The notes under the pieces: model-generated
The model's input: the letters and a program-made list of their open reading frames with translations, nothing else
What the model was told of the DNA's origin: nothing
Database searches by the model: none
Made by a program: the position numbers and the translations under genes
In this document: in pieces, positions 16,588-26,054 of the stretch
Layout: each line of letters begins with the position of its first letter
Numbering within the stretch: position 1 is the stretch's first letter
Assembly (NCBI RefSeq): GCF_050016015.1
Contig: NZ_JBNHEQ010000161.1
Coordinates: 12,758-76,757, forward strand
Reading direction: 5' to 3'
Length of the DNA: 64,000 bases
From: Trichodesmium sp002260545
GTDB taxonomy: Bacteria > Cyanobacteriota > Cyanobacteriia > Cyanobacteriales > Microcoleaceae

Positions 16588-18048
16588 CTATTGATTTGCT
16601 AGTTTATCAATAGTGTGTGTCAGACGATGAATTTCATTTTTAGTTGCATGCATTTGATTTATATATTCCTGTAAATTTGTCGCTATGACACTTAAATGGG
16701 AATTATTAATATTAGCTTGGGTACTCATACCTTTATTTATTTGGTCTCCTAAAGATTTAATGCTCTGACTAATACCATCGGTAGAATTATTCAAGGCATT
16801 TGCTAAAGTTTTTAGTTGGATTTGTACTTCCTCTAAATTATCTGCTTTAGATACTACTCTTCTTTGCAAACTATCTAGAGTTCCTACAGCTAAATTAAAA
16901 CCTTGTGACGCTTCCTGTAGTTGCCTAATCATCTCCGCAAAAGATTGTTGATTACTTTGATGAGATTCTAATAGTCTTAATGAAGTTTGATTACTATTAG
17001 TAACTTGTTCTCCAAACTTAGCTAGTCTCTTACTATATCCCTGGAGTTCAATTACTACTATTTCAATCGCTTGAACAGCAGCAGCTAGAGTAGAAGTTGA
17101 CTGGGAAAAATTACTTTGAATATTGGCTAATTCTGCTGTAGAATTAGCCAACTTTTGCGGAAATTGACTATGTTCAAATATCTGTGCTACCTCTAGAAAT
17201 CTATCAGAAGCTATCTGAAAATCTTTAGAACTTTTAGCAACGGTAGCAGCAGCTTCTCCTAATCTTACAAAAGTCTGTTCTGCTAATTTACTTGTAGTAG
17301 CATTAGCATTATGAATTTCTTGAATTTTATCTTGTAAAGCTGACTCTACTCCTACTCTAACTGTTTGACCAAATCTTGTTAAAAATCCTTCAAAGGAATA
17401 GGCGACAGCTTTTACTACTTTGTCAATCTGAGTTTGACCTTCAATAGTTTGTAAGTAAATATTATCTAAATAATCTTCTAGTAAACTAACTAATCTAGTT
17501 TTGGCAAGGCTAGTATTAAAAATCAAATTAACTGATGTAACTATAGCACTAAATAATATTGCTACTAAGCTGCTCGTAAAAGCAGTTCCCATACCTTGTA
17601 ATGGTACTTCTAATTCCTGGAGCAAACTACTAACATCGGTAGCATTAGTATCACTAATTGTCTGGCTCAAAGAAGTTAAATTAATAGTAATACCGACAAA
17701 AGTTCCTAATAATCCAAAAGATACAAGTAGATTAGGTAAAATACGACAAAAATATTCTATTTGTTCATAAGAAACTAATCCTAATAATCGCTGTCTACTA
17801 TAAACTTGATCTATTAATGCTCCTGTATTAACTTGTTCTAGTTTACTACTAGCATCGGCAAATCTTCCCTCTAAATATTCGATAAATCTTGGCTTATTTA
17901 CTGACTGCTGATTAATGAGTCTCCTAACTTTATTTCCCTGATTTGCTAAGTCAAAATAAAGTACCATCCTTAATAGGATAGCTACAAAAGATGGTACAAT
18001 TACTAATATAATTATTAGAGGTATTAAATAAGATGGTATTGGTGGCAT
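16588..18048 (-). CDS. MotA/TolQ/ExbB-like channel protein with long helical tail, ZorA-like
   Basis: 486 residues. Transmembrane helices at about 5-30, 104-126 (LLVSFGLLGTFVGITINL) and 152-178 (GMGTAFTSSLVAILFSAI) form the MotA/TolQ/ExbB core. It is followed by about 300 residues of predicted helix or coiled coil with no enzymatic motif. Flagellar MotA lacks such a tail; ZorA of Zorya anti-phage systems has one, used to signal to effectors. Together with the MotB-like gene downstream it should form a 5:2 ion-driven motor. No zorC, zorD or zorE candidate is adjacent. Alternatives are a Tol/Exb-like energiser or a component of gliding motility. Confidence 0.78.
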   Translation of the reverse strand: MPPIPSYLIPLIIILVIVPSFVAILLRMVLYFDLANQGNKVRRLINQQSVNKPRFIEYLEGRFADASSKLEQVNTGALIDQVYSRQRLLGLVSYEQIEYFCRILPNLLVSFGLLGTFVGITINLTSLSQTISDTNATDVSSLLQELEVPLQGMGTAFTSSLVAILFSAIVTSVNLIFNTSLAKTRLVSLLEDYLDNIYLQTIEGQTQIDKVVKAVAYSFEGFLTRFGQTVRVGVESALQDKIQEIHNANATTSKLAEQTFVRLGEAAATVAKSSKDFQIASDRFLEVAQIFEHSQFPQKLANSTAELANIQSNFSQSTSTLAAAVQAIEIVVIELQGYSKRLAKFGEQVTNSNQTSLRLLESHQSNQQSFAEMIRQLQEASQGFNLAVGTLDSLQRRVVSKADNLEEVQIQLKTLANALNNSTDGISQSIKSLGDQINKGMSTQANINNSHLSVIATNLQEYINQMHATKNEIHRLTHTIDKLANQ

Positions 18049-18555
18049 ATTAACATCTCTGATGTTTGAACAGTTATAGCATTTTTGATGCAGGTAATTT
18101 ATCCTACAGATTACCTGCTTCTTATTCCCTAATTAAGAATTTTGTTTAATATTTTAATATTTATAGATATAATCTGGTTATATAGTAGACCTAGGCGTGA
18201 AAAATATATAGATTTTTTGCGCATAGTAGGGAGCAGGGAACAGGGAACAGGTAAGATATTTTTACAAAAAAGGCTGGAAAAATGATTTTTTATGGTGACT
18301 TTTTCTTTCTTTAGCTAATATAACTAAAAGGTTTATTTATTTTCCACCAGATGTCTAGTATATGTTTATAAATATACTTCAATATTTAATCTCCCCTACT
18401 CCCCTACTATCCCAGCTATAATAATAAGTATTTAACCAGATTTAATTATAGAGGGGTTTTAAGACTAGCAATTTAGAACAAAATTAATCAAAAAATCAGT
18501 AGAGGGGACTTTGATTAGTCCCTAGTATTTTGATCGATAGACATCTCTATCACTA
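18049..18555. other. Intergenic, AT-rich with short repeats
   Basis: 507 bp. Contains GGGAACAGGGAACAGG repeats (18230-18252) and a possible terminator for the upstream small gene (18494-18524). No gene is seen. Confidence 0.4.
18494..18524 (-). terminator. Possible terminator of the 96-residue gene
   Basis: On the minus strand, GGGACT-aatcaa-AGTCCC forms a 6-bp stem, followed after CTCTACTGA by TTTTTT, about 33 bp past the stop at 18556. The T-run is displaced, so this is tentative. Confidence 0.35.
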
Positions 18556-18846
18556 CTAGCTATCATCTAAATTTTCTTCCCAATGACCAAATATTTCTTC
18601 ATAATAGGCCAAGATTTGGTCTACTTTTTGACGAATAGCATCTTCAGCATCTTCAGCATACTCTAACCATAATCCTCCTACTTGGCTTTTGTTGTAGTCA
18701 AATAGCTCTGAGGAAGGAGGAGAAAATAAACCAACTTGTACTTTGCCTACTTGACGTAAATGAGCTGCTACTTCTCGATAGACTGCGAGTGGGAGTCCCT
18801 GACAGCTCAATTGATAACGTTGTTGTTTCTGTTTCGCAGTCTCCAT
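18556..18846 (-). CDS. Conserved-looking small hypothetical protein
   Basis: 96 residues, acidic at the C-terminus (EEIFGHWEENLDDS). The segment YQLSCQGLPLAVYREVAAHLRQVGKVQVGL resembles small conserved cyanobacterial proteins of unknown function. There is no signal peptide or membrane segment. Balanced composition and length argue for a real gene. I cannot assign a function. Confidence 0.65.
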   Translation of the reverse strand: METAKQKQQRYQLSCQGLPLAVYREVAAHLRQVGKVQVGLFSPPSSELFDYNKSQVGGLWLEYAEDAEDAIRQKVDQILAYYEEIFGHWEENLDDS

Positions 18847-19231
18847 TCTAGTATTTACTCATTGAAGAATTATGTTGGGTTGGCTAATCCATAAATACCT
18901 GACGAGCATTAGCACTATTCCCATTCTAACATGACTTATTAATAATTATTTAATCAAATCAAATCAGGGAATTTATTTATATTATTGGTCATCATTCATC
19001 TCACTGCTAACTCCAATTGGGGACTTACCAATGGATAATTGATAGTTGATAGATAATTGATAATTAATCCCCAAAAGTTTAAAACTTCTCCTTTTCAATG
19101 GATAATTGATAATTAGAGATAGTTTTCACGAGCCACGAGCCATTATTCATTGTTAATTATCAATTAATGAATAGATTCCTCTAACGACATTGATTTAAAA
19201 TAAATAATTTTCCAAACTTATGATTTAGTAA
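18847..19231. other. Intergenic with GATAATTGATAATT repeats
   Basis: 385 bp dominated by TGGATAATTGATAATTG-type repeats at 19028-19065, 19098-19115 and, inverted, 19150-19170. No gene is seen. Confidence 0.4.
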
Positions 19232-19495
19232 CTATTCAGTTTGCTGTTCTACATTACAACAATTTATATCATCCAAACATACTTTGCCCCACTGCAAAGC
19301 CCACCGAACCAATTCTACTCGATTATGAGTAGAAGTTTTACTAAGAATATTACTAATATGGTTATCTACGGTTCGTTTACTAATTTCTAGCTTCTCAGCG
19401 ATTTTTTCATTGGTCAATCCATCTGCTACTAGCTCCAGAACTTGCAATTCCCTATCAGAAAGGGATATATGGGTTTGAGACTTGCAACCGGTCAT
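19232..19495 (-). CDS. pedR: PedR-like LuxR-type HTH regulator
   Basis: 87 residues, consisting almost entirely of a LuxR-type helix-turn-helix (LSDRELQVLELVADGLTNEK, then RTVDNHISNILSKT). There is no sensor or receiver domain. The C-terminal segment WALQWGKVCLDDINCC carries cysteines as in PedR (Synechocystis Ssl0564), a small regulator whose activity responds to photosynthetic electron transport. The match to PedR is from memory of the family, so the symbol is a likely rather than certain assignment. AGGAAAAAG upstream of the ATG is a reasonable ribosome-binding site. Confidence 0.8.
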   Translation of the reverse strand: MTGCKSQTHISLSDRELQVLELVADGLTNEKIAEKLEISKRTVDNHISNILSKTSTHNRVELVRWALQWGKVCLDDINCCNVEQQTE

Positions 19496-19731
19496 AACTT
19501 TTTCCTATATGTGTATATCTGCCTAATTATAATTTTAGAGACATCTTGACAAAAATTACATTAATGACAATCTATTAAGTGGTAAAAGTACAGGAAAGCC
19601 TCTAGAAAGTGGAATAAATTTCTTTTTATGATTAATATCTAAAGAAATTTTTGATTTTGGTAGTCATCAAAATCTTTAATTATTTCCTATTTTTGATTAC
19701 CAATTTATAGTTTTCAGATACTTAAATCAAT

Positions 19732-20721
19732 ATGACCCATCCCTATGCTATTTGCCTTGGTGAAATTTTATTTGATTGTCTAGCGGACCAACCTGACAAA
19801 ACTTTAAATCAAGTTGACTCTTGGACAACCTACCCTGGTGGCGCACCTGCTAATGTTGCCTGTGGTTTAGTCAAGTTGGGTACTTCTGCCACCTTGATTA
19901 GCTCTGTGGGTGAGGATTCAGAAGGTAAAAAACTGGTACAACTTTTACAGGAAATAGGGGTAGATACTTCAGGTATCCAGGGACATCCTTATGCACCAAC
20001 ACGAAAGGTCTATGTTTTACGTTCCACAACTGGGGAGCGTGAATTTGCTGGTTTTGGAGAACATCCAACAACAGAGTTTGCCGATACCCACCTTAAAGCT
20101 GAACTGCTGCCAGAATCTTTGTTTTTGAATGGTGAATTTTTAATCTTAGGAACTCTAGGACTAGCTTATCCTGAAACTAGACAAACTATTTATCAAGCTC
20201 TTGATTTGGCTGACCAATATCATCTTAAGATTATGGTAGATGTCAATTGGCGTCCTTCATTTTGGCCTAATCCTGATGATGCTAGGACACTGATACATTC
20301 TTTACTAAAAAGAGTAGATTTTGTCAAGCTTTCTCTAGAAGAAGCTGAGTGGCTATTTGATTCTACTGACCCTGGTGCAATTACTTACAGATTAGATTCG
20401 GTAGAAGGTACATTAGTAACAGCAGGTAATCAAGGGTGTGCTTATTATTTGTCAGAAAATGAAGGAAATGTACCTGCTTTTTCACTAGATGTTGTAGATA
20501 CTACTGGTTCAGGAGATGGGTTTGTGGCAGGTTTTATACATCAATTGCGTCAATATGGTATTCGCCGTTTACAGCAACCAGGGGTAGCAAAACAAATTGT
20601 TACTTATGCTAGTGCTGTGGGGGCGTTAACTGCTACTCAAGTAGGAGCAATTACGGCTCAACCTACTGCTGATGAAGTAGAAACTTTTTTGGGTAGCTAT
20701 TTAAATCAGTCAAATGGATAA
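19732..20721 (+). CDS. PfkB-family carbohydrate kinase, probable fructokinase
   Basis: 329 residues. PfkB signatures: N-terminal CLGEILFDCLAD, GGAPANVACGLVKLG, and the C-terminal anion-hole/catalytic-base motif DTTGSGDGFVAGF (usually DTTGAGD; the catalytic Asp is kept). The family phosphorylates sugars with ATP; GGAPANVA and the ICLGEILFD start are typical of fructokinases acting in sucrose breakdown. A short hairpin after the stop separates it from the next gene. Substrate is inferred. Confidence 0.88.
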   Translation: MTHPYAICLGEILFDCLADQPDKTLNQVDSWTTYPGGAPANVACGLVKLGTSATLISSVGEDSEGKKLVQLLQEIGVDTSGIQGHPYAPTRKVYVLRSTTGEREFAGFGEHPTTEFADTHLKAELLPESLFLNGEFLILGTLGLAYPETRQTIYQALDLADQYHLKIMVDVNWRPSFWPNPDDARTLIHSLLKRVDFVKLSLEEAEWLFDSTDPGAITYRLDSVEGTLVTAGNQGCAYYLSENEGNVPAFSLDVVDTTGSGDGFVAGFIHQLRQYGIRRLQQPGVAKQIVTYASAVGALTATQVGAITAQPTADEVETFLGSYLNQSNG

Positions 20722-20729
20722 TGTATAAG

Positions 20730-20767
20730 AGTTCAGTGAGGGTAAAATACTCTCTGAACTGTTTGTT
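20730..20767 (+). terminator. Probable terminator of the fructokinase gene
   Basis: AGTTCAG (20730-20736) pairs with CTGAACT (20754-20760), with inner GAG/CTC pairing, followed by GTTTGTT. It begins 9 bp past the stop codon. Confidence 0.5.
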
Positions 20768-20802
20768 AACAACTGAAAAAAAGTTAATTAGAGTTAAAAA
20801 AT

Positions 20803-21327
20803 ATGGGACTTTTCGATCAAATTGTTGGTGCTATTAATAATCCTAATCAAGAGGCTAGTAGTAGTCAATTGGGTAATATTCTTGGTACAGTGCAGCAACT
20901 AAGCGGTAATCTAGGAGGAGATTTTGGCGCAACTCAAGCTGCCATGTCAATTTTGGGTGGTCATGTACGTTCAGCTTTACAACAAAAACGAGAAGAGTCA
21001 GGTAGTACAGGAGTTCAAGAAATTATCAATCAATTTGCAGGTACAACTCCCAACCCCCTAGCGCTTGCTTCTCTATTTTCCCCTAGTCAAATAACTGATA
21101 TTGCTCAAAGTATATCTGAAAAAACAGGTTTTGATGTCTCACAAATTCAGAATTTACTACCTGCTTTAGTTCCAGTAATTCTCAATTTATTAAAAACTGG
21201 CAATGACACTCAAAATTCTGAGGAAGCATCTAATAATGTTTTAAATAGCTTTTTGGATGCTGATGGAGATGGAGATGTTGATATAGCTGATGTAATGGGA
21301 ATGGCAGGTCGTTTTCTTGGTGGTTAA
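20803..21327 (+). CDS. DUF937 protein with C-terminal calcium-loop motif
   Basis: 174 residues. The N-terminal region MGLFDQIVGAINNPNQ and the middle (TTPNPLALASLFSPSQITDI, then AQSISEKTGFDVSQIQNLLP) match DUF937/YidB-like proteins. The C-terminus DADGDGDVDIADVMGMAGR is an EF-hand/dockerin-type DxDxDG loop that could bind calcium. Low complexity and high Ala/Gln/Ser. No signal peptide. Function is unknown for the family. Confidence 0.82.
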   Translation: MGLFDQIVGAINNPNQEASSSQLGNILGTVQQLSGNLGGDFGATQAAMSILGGHVRSALQQKREESGSTGVQEIINQFAGTTPNPLALASLFSPSQITDIAQSISEKTGFDVSQIQNLLPALVPVILNLLKTGNDTQNSEEASNNVLNSFLDADGDGDVDIADVMGMAGRFLGG

Positions 21328-21832
21328 TGAAATAAGAGCTGATTTGTCAACTTAGCTGTTTGCTAGTATTCTCCAGGAAAAGCATTATATTACCAAATAA
21401 TTAATAATTAAATAATTCAGGTTTAAACACTGCCTTTTAAAGGAAAAAAATCTTTTCTTTAATTGCTTAATTCTCTCCCTAAAAGGGAGAGGTAATTATT
21501 AATTTTTTTTGCTGTGGCTGACATGATAATTGTTAATTGTATAATTGCTATAATGACTGGATTTATAAATCAGCTCTAATACCATTTTGAAACAAGAACT
21601 TTATGAATAATAAGTGTAATTAAATAAAGGACTTTACCAAAAATGTTCCTTTGATGAAAAAGAGAATTTCATAGCTCAAAAATGGTATCGAAGTAATTCA
21701 TTCTCTACGTCGCTAATCCGAGGGCTACCCTACCTGACTCCTAATAAATAGCCTAGTTATTTTTAGCAAACATCCATCGAATTGGTATAAGTATCTATTT
21801 AATTTATATAACATATTAAGGGAGTCGTTAAA
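21328..21832. other. Intergenic with MITE3 copy B
   Basis: 505 bp. Contains a decayed block shared with other intergenic regions (AATAATTCAGGTTTAAA at about 21405, also at about 3582) and MITE3 copy B (21578-21789). Confidence 0.5.
21578..21789. mobile_element. MITE3 copy B
   Basis: About 212 bp with ends TAATACCATTTTGAAAC and CATCGAATTGGTATA, and the interior CTGACTCCTAATAAATAGCC as in copy A at 12524. Confidence 0.65.
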
Positions 21833-22033
21833 GTGTCTAAGAAGAAACCATATTTTGCTCAAAATAACAAACTAGATCCTTATGACCATGGTGCTAAGTA
21901 TTTTTGGACATTAGAAGAGGCTGAAGCATGGTTAAGGTCAGAAAATGGGGGAACTGTAAAAAAACGTAATGCAGAAGTAGTATATGTTTTTGGCGAGCCT
22001 ATAAGAGTTTGGGGTGAGGTGTTGAAGGTTTAA
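21833..22033 (+). CDS. Small conserved-looking hypothetical protein
   Basis: 66 residues from a GTG start preceded by GGGAG at a plausible distance. The sequence (YFWTLEEAEAWLRSENGG, then NAEVVYVFGEPIRVWGEV) has the composition of a folded small protein and no repeat character. No domain recognised. The TAA stop overlaps the AATT flank of a MITE5-like element. Confidence 0.6.
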   Translation: MSKKKPYFAQNNKLDPYDHGAKYFWTLEEAEAWLRSENGGTVKKRNAEVVYVFGEPIRVWGEVLKV

Positions 22034-22655
22034 TTAGGGTTTGCTGAAAAAGTATTTTTAGGGAGTAGGGAGTTGTTAGAATAAATGAGAATTATAGAGG
22101 AGGTAGTCTAAAGAATTTTTACTTGATTTTTCTGCTCTTATCTTCTCAAAATACTCACATTTTGCAGCTATAGGTAGCAAAAAACCTCCTCTTTTTTGCC
22201 ACACGCAAAGCCTAAAGTATTAACAGATAAAAGATGCACAATTTTTGACGATATCTCTAACAATAAAAAATTCAATTTATATATATATCGTACACAAATA
22301 ATCAATTATTTTCCCCCTATTCCCTATTCCCTCCATACCTATTCCCTGAATATGTACAATTTTTGACGATATCTCTAACAATAAAAAATTCAATCTATAT
22401 ATATATCGTACACAAATAATCAATTATTTCTCCACTATTCCCTATTCCCTCCATACCTATTCCCTATTCCCTGAATATGTACAATTTTTGACGATATCTC
22501 TAACAATAAAAAATTCANNNNNNNNNNNNNNNNNNNNNNNNNNNNNNNNNNNNNNNNNNNNNNNNNNNNNNNNNNNNNNNNNNNNNNNNNNNNNNNNNNN
22601 NNNNNNNNNNNNNNNNNATCTATATATCCTAGACAAGTAATCAATTATTTCTCCC
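22034..22655. other. MITE5-like fragment followed by tandem array and scaffold gap
   Basis: A MITE5 left end (AGGGTTTGCTGA at 22036) is followed by degenerate sequence with a GCAAAAAA/TTTTTTGC inverted repeat (about 22168-22198), then the 117-125 bp tandem array. Confidence 0.55.
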
Positions 22656-22690
22656 CTATTCCCTATTCCCTCCATACCTATTCCCTATTC
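22230..22690. repeat. Tandem array, unit 117-125 bp, with 100-N gap
   Basis: Units begin ACAATTTTTGACGATATC at 22239, 22356 and 22481, each ending in CCCTATTCCCTCCATACC repeats. A gap at 22518-22617 hides further copies. The last partial unit forms the 3' end of the gluconokinase gene. Confidence 0.85.
22518..22617. other. Scaffold gap (100 N)
   Basis: Exactly 100 N, a conventional filler; the true length is unknown. Confidence 0.99.
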
Positions 22691-23168
22691 CCTGGAGATG
22701 TCTAATATAATTGACAATATCTTCTGGAGATTTTCCAGCATCTACTATTATTGCTTGTTTTGGTTCCTCTAGAACATCAAATTGACTCTGGAGCATCTCA
22801 AGTTTCATAAAGTGATTTTTTCTAGCTGTTAGTCTTTGGGCAAATAAATCAAAAGACCCTTTTAAATAAACTATTTTGACATTTTCTGTATTTTTTATAA
22901 GGGAATTACGATAAGTTTGTTTAAGAGCAGAACAAGCTAATACGACATTTTTATTATCTTGTAACCATTCATCAATTACATTTCGTATTTTTTCTAACCA
23001 AGGAATTCGGTCAGTATCATTTAAAGGAATTCCATTACTCATTTTTTTGATATTAGCTTGAGGGTGAAAAGAGTCGGCATCAAAAAAATACCAATCTAGA
23101 GATTTTGCTAGTAATTCTCCAATAGTAGATTTACCAGCACCAGAAACTCCCATTATAATTATAATCAT
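22656..23168 (-). CDS. gntK: Gluconokinase
   Basis: 170 residues. The P-loop GVSGAGKST is at 7-15, with FFDADSFHPQANIKKMSNG and PLNDTDRIPWL typical of GntK-type gluconokinases, which phosphorylate gluconate to 6-phosphogluconate. VVLACSALKQTYRN and VYLKGSFDLFAQRL complete the family pattern. The last residues (GIGNRYGGNRE) are translated from the tandem CCCTATTCCC/CTCCATACC repeat, so the native C-terminus probably ended near NYIRHLQ and has been replaced or extended. Confidence 0.9.
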   Translation of the reverse strand: MIIIIMGVSGAGKSTIGELLAKSLDWYFFDADSFHPQANIKKMSNGIPLNDTDRIPWLEKIRNVIDEWLQDNKNVVLACSALKQTYRNSLIKNTENVKIVYLKGSFDLFAQRLTARKNHFMKLEMLQSQFDVLEEPKQAIIVDAGKSPEDIVNYIRHLQGIGNRYGGNRE

Positions 23169-23298
23169 TCAGAAAAGAGGGAACAGGGAACAGGGATAAA
23201 TAATTGATAATTTATGGATAAGAATCAATTTTATTCTGGATTTTCACCAGATGTCTATTATACTATATGTTAATTCTCAAGATTTCTGAAGTATTGAA

Positions 23299-23772
23299 AT
23301 GGCAATAGAGATAGAACGCAAGTTTTTGGTTAAAGGTAATGGCTGGCGAAATAATGCTGTTGGGCAAGTTTATCGTCAAGGTTATATGTCTACAGAAGAT
23401 GGTATAACATTAAGGGCTAGAGTGGCAGGGGATAAAGGTTATTTAACTATTAAAGGACCTAGTTTTGGTAATTCTAGATCGGAATATGAGTATGAAATTC
23501 CAATTGAAGATGCTGAAGAGATGTTGAATAGTTTATGTAGTTCACCTTTAATTCAAAAGGTTAGATATAAGGTTGATCATGGTGAATTTATTTGGGAAGT
23601 TGATGAGTTTTCTGGGGATAATCAGGGTTTAATTATGGCTGAGGTTGAACTTAATGATGAGAATCAAAAAGTTGAATTACCTGAATGGATAGGGGAGGAA
23701 GTTTCTCACGATCAAAGATATTCTAATTCTAATTTATCGAAAAATCCCTGGAAAAATTGGTCTTCAGTTTAA
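23299..23772 (+). CDS. CYTH-domain triphosphatase
   Basis: 157 residues, single-domain size. Starts MAIEIERKFLV with the diagnostic ExExK motif; later charged strands (TLRARVAGDKGYLTIKGP, RSEYEYEIP, WEVDEFSG, AEVELNDEN) line the triphosphate tunnel. Short CYTH proteins hydrolyse inorganic triphosphate or thiamine triphosphate using divalent metal. Probably inorganic triphosphatase. No operon partner; convergent with no close gene. Confidence 0.9.
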   Translation: MAIEIERKFLVKGNGWRNNAVGQVYRQGYMSTEDGITLRARVAGDKGYLTIKGPSFGNSRSEYEYEIPIEDAEEMLNSLCSSPLIQKVRYKVDHGEFIWEVDEFSGDNQGLIMAEVELNDENQKVELPEWIGEEVSHDQRYSNSNLSKNPWKNWSSV

Positions 23773-24734
23773 GGGAGATATTAGGAATTAGTTAATCAAT
23801 ATGGGAATTTTTCCGATTTCTTGAAAGGTATTGAATCAAAAATTTTAAAATTTATCAGAGATGGTGGATGAAACTATAACGTCTTAGTTTTCAGACTGGT
23901 CTTTTTTCTAGTTTATTGATAATTATTTAACGCAGATTCAAGTCTGAGTCGAAATTTCTGAGAAATGATGGATAAAACTATAACGTCTTAGTTTTCAGAC
24001 TNNNNNNNNNNNNNNNNNNNNNNNNNNNNNNNNNNNNNNNNNNNNNNNNNNNNNNNNNNNNNNNNNNNNNNNNNNNNNNNNNNNNNNNNNNNNNNNNNNN
24101 NAAAGTCTGAGTCAAAATTTCTCAGAGATGATGGATAAAACTATAACGTCTTAGTTTTCAGACTGGGCTTTTTTCTAGTTTATTGCTAATTATTTAACCC
24201 AGATCAAGTCTGAGTCGAAATTTCTCAGAGATGATGGATAAAACTATAACGTCTTAGTTTTCAGACTGGTCTTTTTTCTCCTTTGTTAAAAATTATTCAA
24301 CGGATAAAGTCTAAGTCGAAATTTCTCAGAGATGGTGGGTAAAACTATAACGTCTTAGTTTTTAGACCCGATATGAAAAACAAGATTCAGATGTTCAAAT
24401 GAATATCCAAGCAAAAATTTATAATCTCCAATTTCCTTTCCTAAGTTTGAATACTTGAGATAGCTAGGAGTATCTTCAAATCTTACAAACGAACCTTAAA
24501 GAAAGCTTGGGTAGAAAAATTAACTTTTGAAGGAAGTATCACCAGAGTTTTGTCATGTATTAGCTAATAAAATATAGTAGTTAGGAGCCAGAATTAATTA
24601 ATCTTTTATCTGGTGAATTTCCAACGAATCAAATACTACTAAATCTAAGATTTGCTAGAATTTTTCAGCCAATTTATTCATCCATTCCTAGATAAAAAAT
24701 TTAATTCTGACTCCTGAATTATCTCTTGCTCAAT
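23773..24734. repeat. Tandem array, unit about 101-105 bp, with 100-N gap, and flanks
   Basis: Units share AAACTATAACGTCTTAGTTT, found at 23871, 23976, 24138, 24241 and 24342, separated by 101-105 bp apart from the interval spanning the gap (24002-24101). Units also share GTCTGAGTCGAAATTTCTC. The flank 24380-24734 shows no gene. Confidence 0.85.
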
Positions 24735-26054
24735 CTAAATAAATTCTCGTGGATCTGTCACATATCCAGTCAGCGCTGAAGCTGCTGCTGTGTAGGGAGA
24801 AGCTAAATAAACTTCTGCCTGTTTATTCCCCATTCGACCAGGAAAATTACGATTAGTTGTAGATACACAAACTTCTGGTTCATTTAATCGCCCAAATGTA
24901 TCTTTTGGTCCGCCTAAACAAGCAGCACAAGAAGGAGCTGCAGGTTCAATACAACCAGCATCTAAAAATATCTCTGAGAGGGTTTGACCATCATGTTTGA
25001 CAGCAAATAAATCCTCATAAACTTTCTGAGTTGCTGGTACTAAATAAGTTGGAACTTTAACTTTATGACCTTTAATAAGTTTAGCTGCATGAAGAAAGTC
25101 AGAAGTTTTTCCACCTGTACAAGAACCAATATAAACTCTGTCAATTTTGACATCCTGACAGTTACGAGCGAGTTCCTTATTATCTGGAGAATGGGGTTTA
25201 GCTACTACAGGTTCTAATTTTGTGACATCGTAAGAAGCATCACTATAAAACGTAGCATTCTCATCAGTATAAAAAGACTCAAATGGTTTATCGGTTCGCC
25301 CCCGCAAATATTCAAAGGTAGTCTCATCAGGAGCAATAACTCCATTTTTACCCCCCGCTTCAATAACCATATTGCAGAGGGTCATCCGTTCTTCCATTGT
25401 CATTTGTCCGACAGTTTCGCCAGCAAATTCCATTGTTCTGTAAGTAGCACCAGATACAGAAATATCTCCTATAATTTGCAATATTAAATCTTTTGCCAAT
25501 AAATAATCTGGCATTTCTCCATTTAAGACAAACCGCATAGTTGCTGGTACTTTGACCAATATTTTGCCTGTACCCAAAATAAAGGCAGCATCTGTATTGC
25601 CGATACCCGTAGCAAATTGTCCAAAAGCTCCTGCATTACAAGTGTGAGAGTCAGTGCCAAATAATACTTCTCCCGGACGGGTATGACCTTCTTGAGCAAG
25701 GGCAACATGGCAAACTCCTTTGTAGTCTGGGTTTGCTTTGAAATTTGAGCGATCGATAATGTCGTAGAAGTATTTGATGTTTTGTTCTTGGGCAAAGTCT
25801 CGCAAAATATCTACGTTACGATTAGCTCGTGGGTCAGCAGTGAAAATATAGTGGTCTGGTATAAGGACGATTTTTTCTTTGTCCCAAACTTTGGCATCTT
25901 CACCAAATTCTCGTTTGAATATGCCAATAGTACCAGGACCACAAACATCGTGGGTCATTAATACATCAACATTGATCCAAATGTTTTCTCCTGGGGTAAC
26001 GGTAGATTTTCCTGATGCTTTGGCCAGGATTTTTTCAACCATGGTCATTGCCAT
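24735..26054 (-). CDS. leuC: HacA/LeuC-type aconitase-superfamily dehydratase large subunit
   Basis: About 439 residues from the ATG at 26054; a longer reading to 26120 adds a 22-residue leader of unlikely composition. 4Fe-4S cysteines lie in YIGSCTGGKTSD and SCAACLGGPKDTFG; LFGTDSHTCNAGAFGQFATG is the aconitase signature. The sequence is the archaeal/HacA-like form rather than the longer bacterial LeuC, so it may be isopropylmalate isomerase or a homoaconitase-like enzyme. The small subunit (LeuD) is not adjacent. A HIP1 site (26057-26064) lies just upstream of the chosen start. Confidence 0.85.
   Translation of the reverse strand: MAMTMVEKILAKASGKSTVTPGENIWINVDVLMTHDVCGPGTIGIFKREFGEDAKVWDKEKIVLIPDHYIFTADPRANRNVDILRDFAQEQNIKYFYDIIDRSNFKANPDYKGVCHVALAQEGHTRPGEVLFGTDSHTCNAGAFGQFATGIGNTDAAFILGTGKILVKVPATMRFVLNGEMPDYLLAKDLILQIIGDISVSGATYRTMEFAGETVGQMTMEERMTLCNMVIEAGGKNGVIAPDETTFEYLRGRTDKPFESFYTDENATFYSDASYDVTKLEPVVAKPHSPDNKELARNCQDVKIDRVYIGSCTGGKTSDFLHAAKLIKGHKVKVPTYLVPATQKVYEDLFAVKHDGQTLSEIFLDAGCIEPAAPSCAACLGGPKDTFGRLNEPEVCVSTTNRNFPGRMGNKQAEVYLASPYTAAASALTGYVTDPREFI

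Noticed and set aside
23871..24360. Possible CRISPR array
   Set aside because: Units are 101-105 bp and near-identical throughout, so there is no 25-40 bp repeat alternating with unique spacers, and no cas gene is present.
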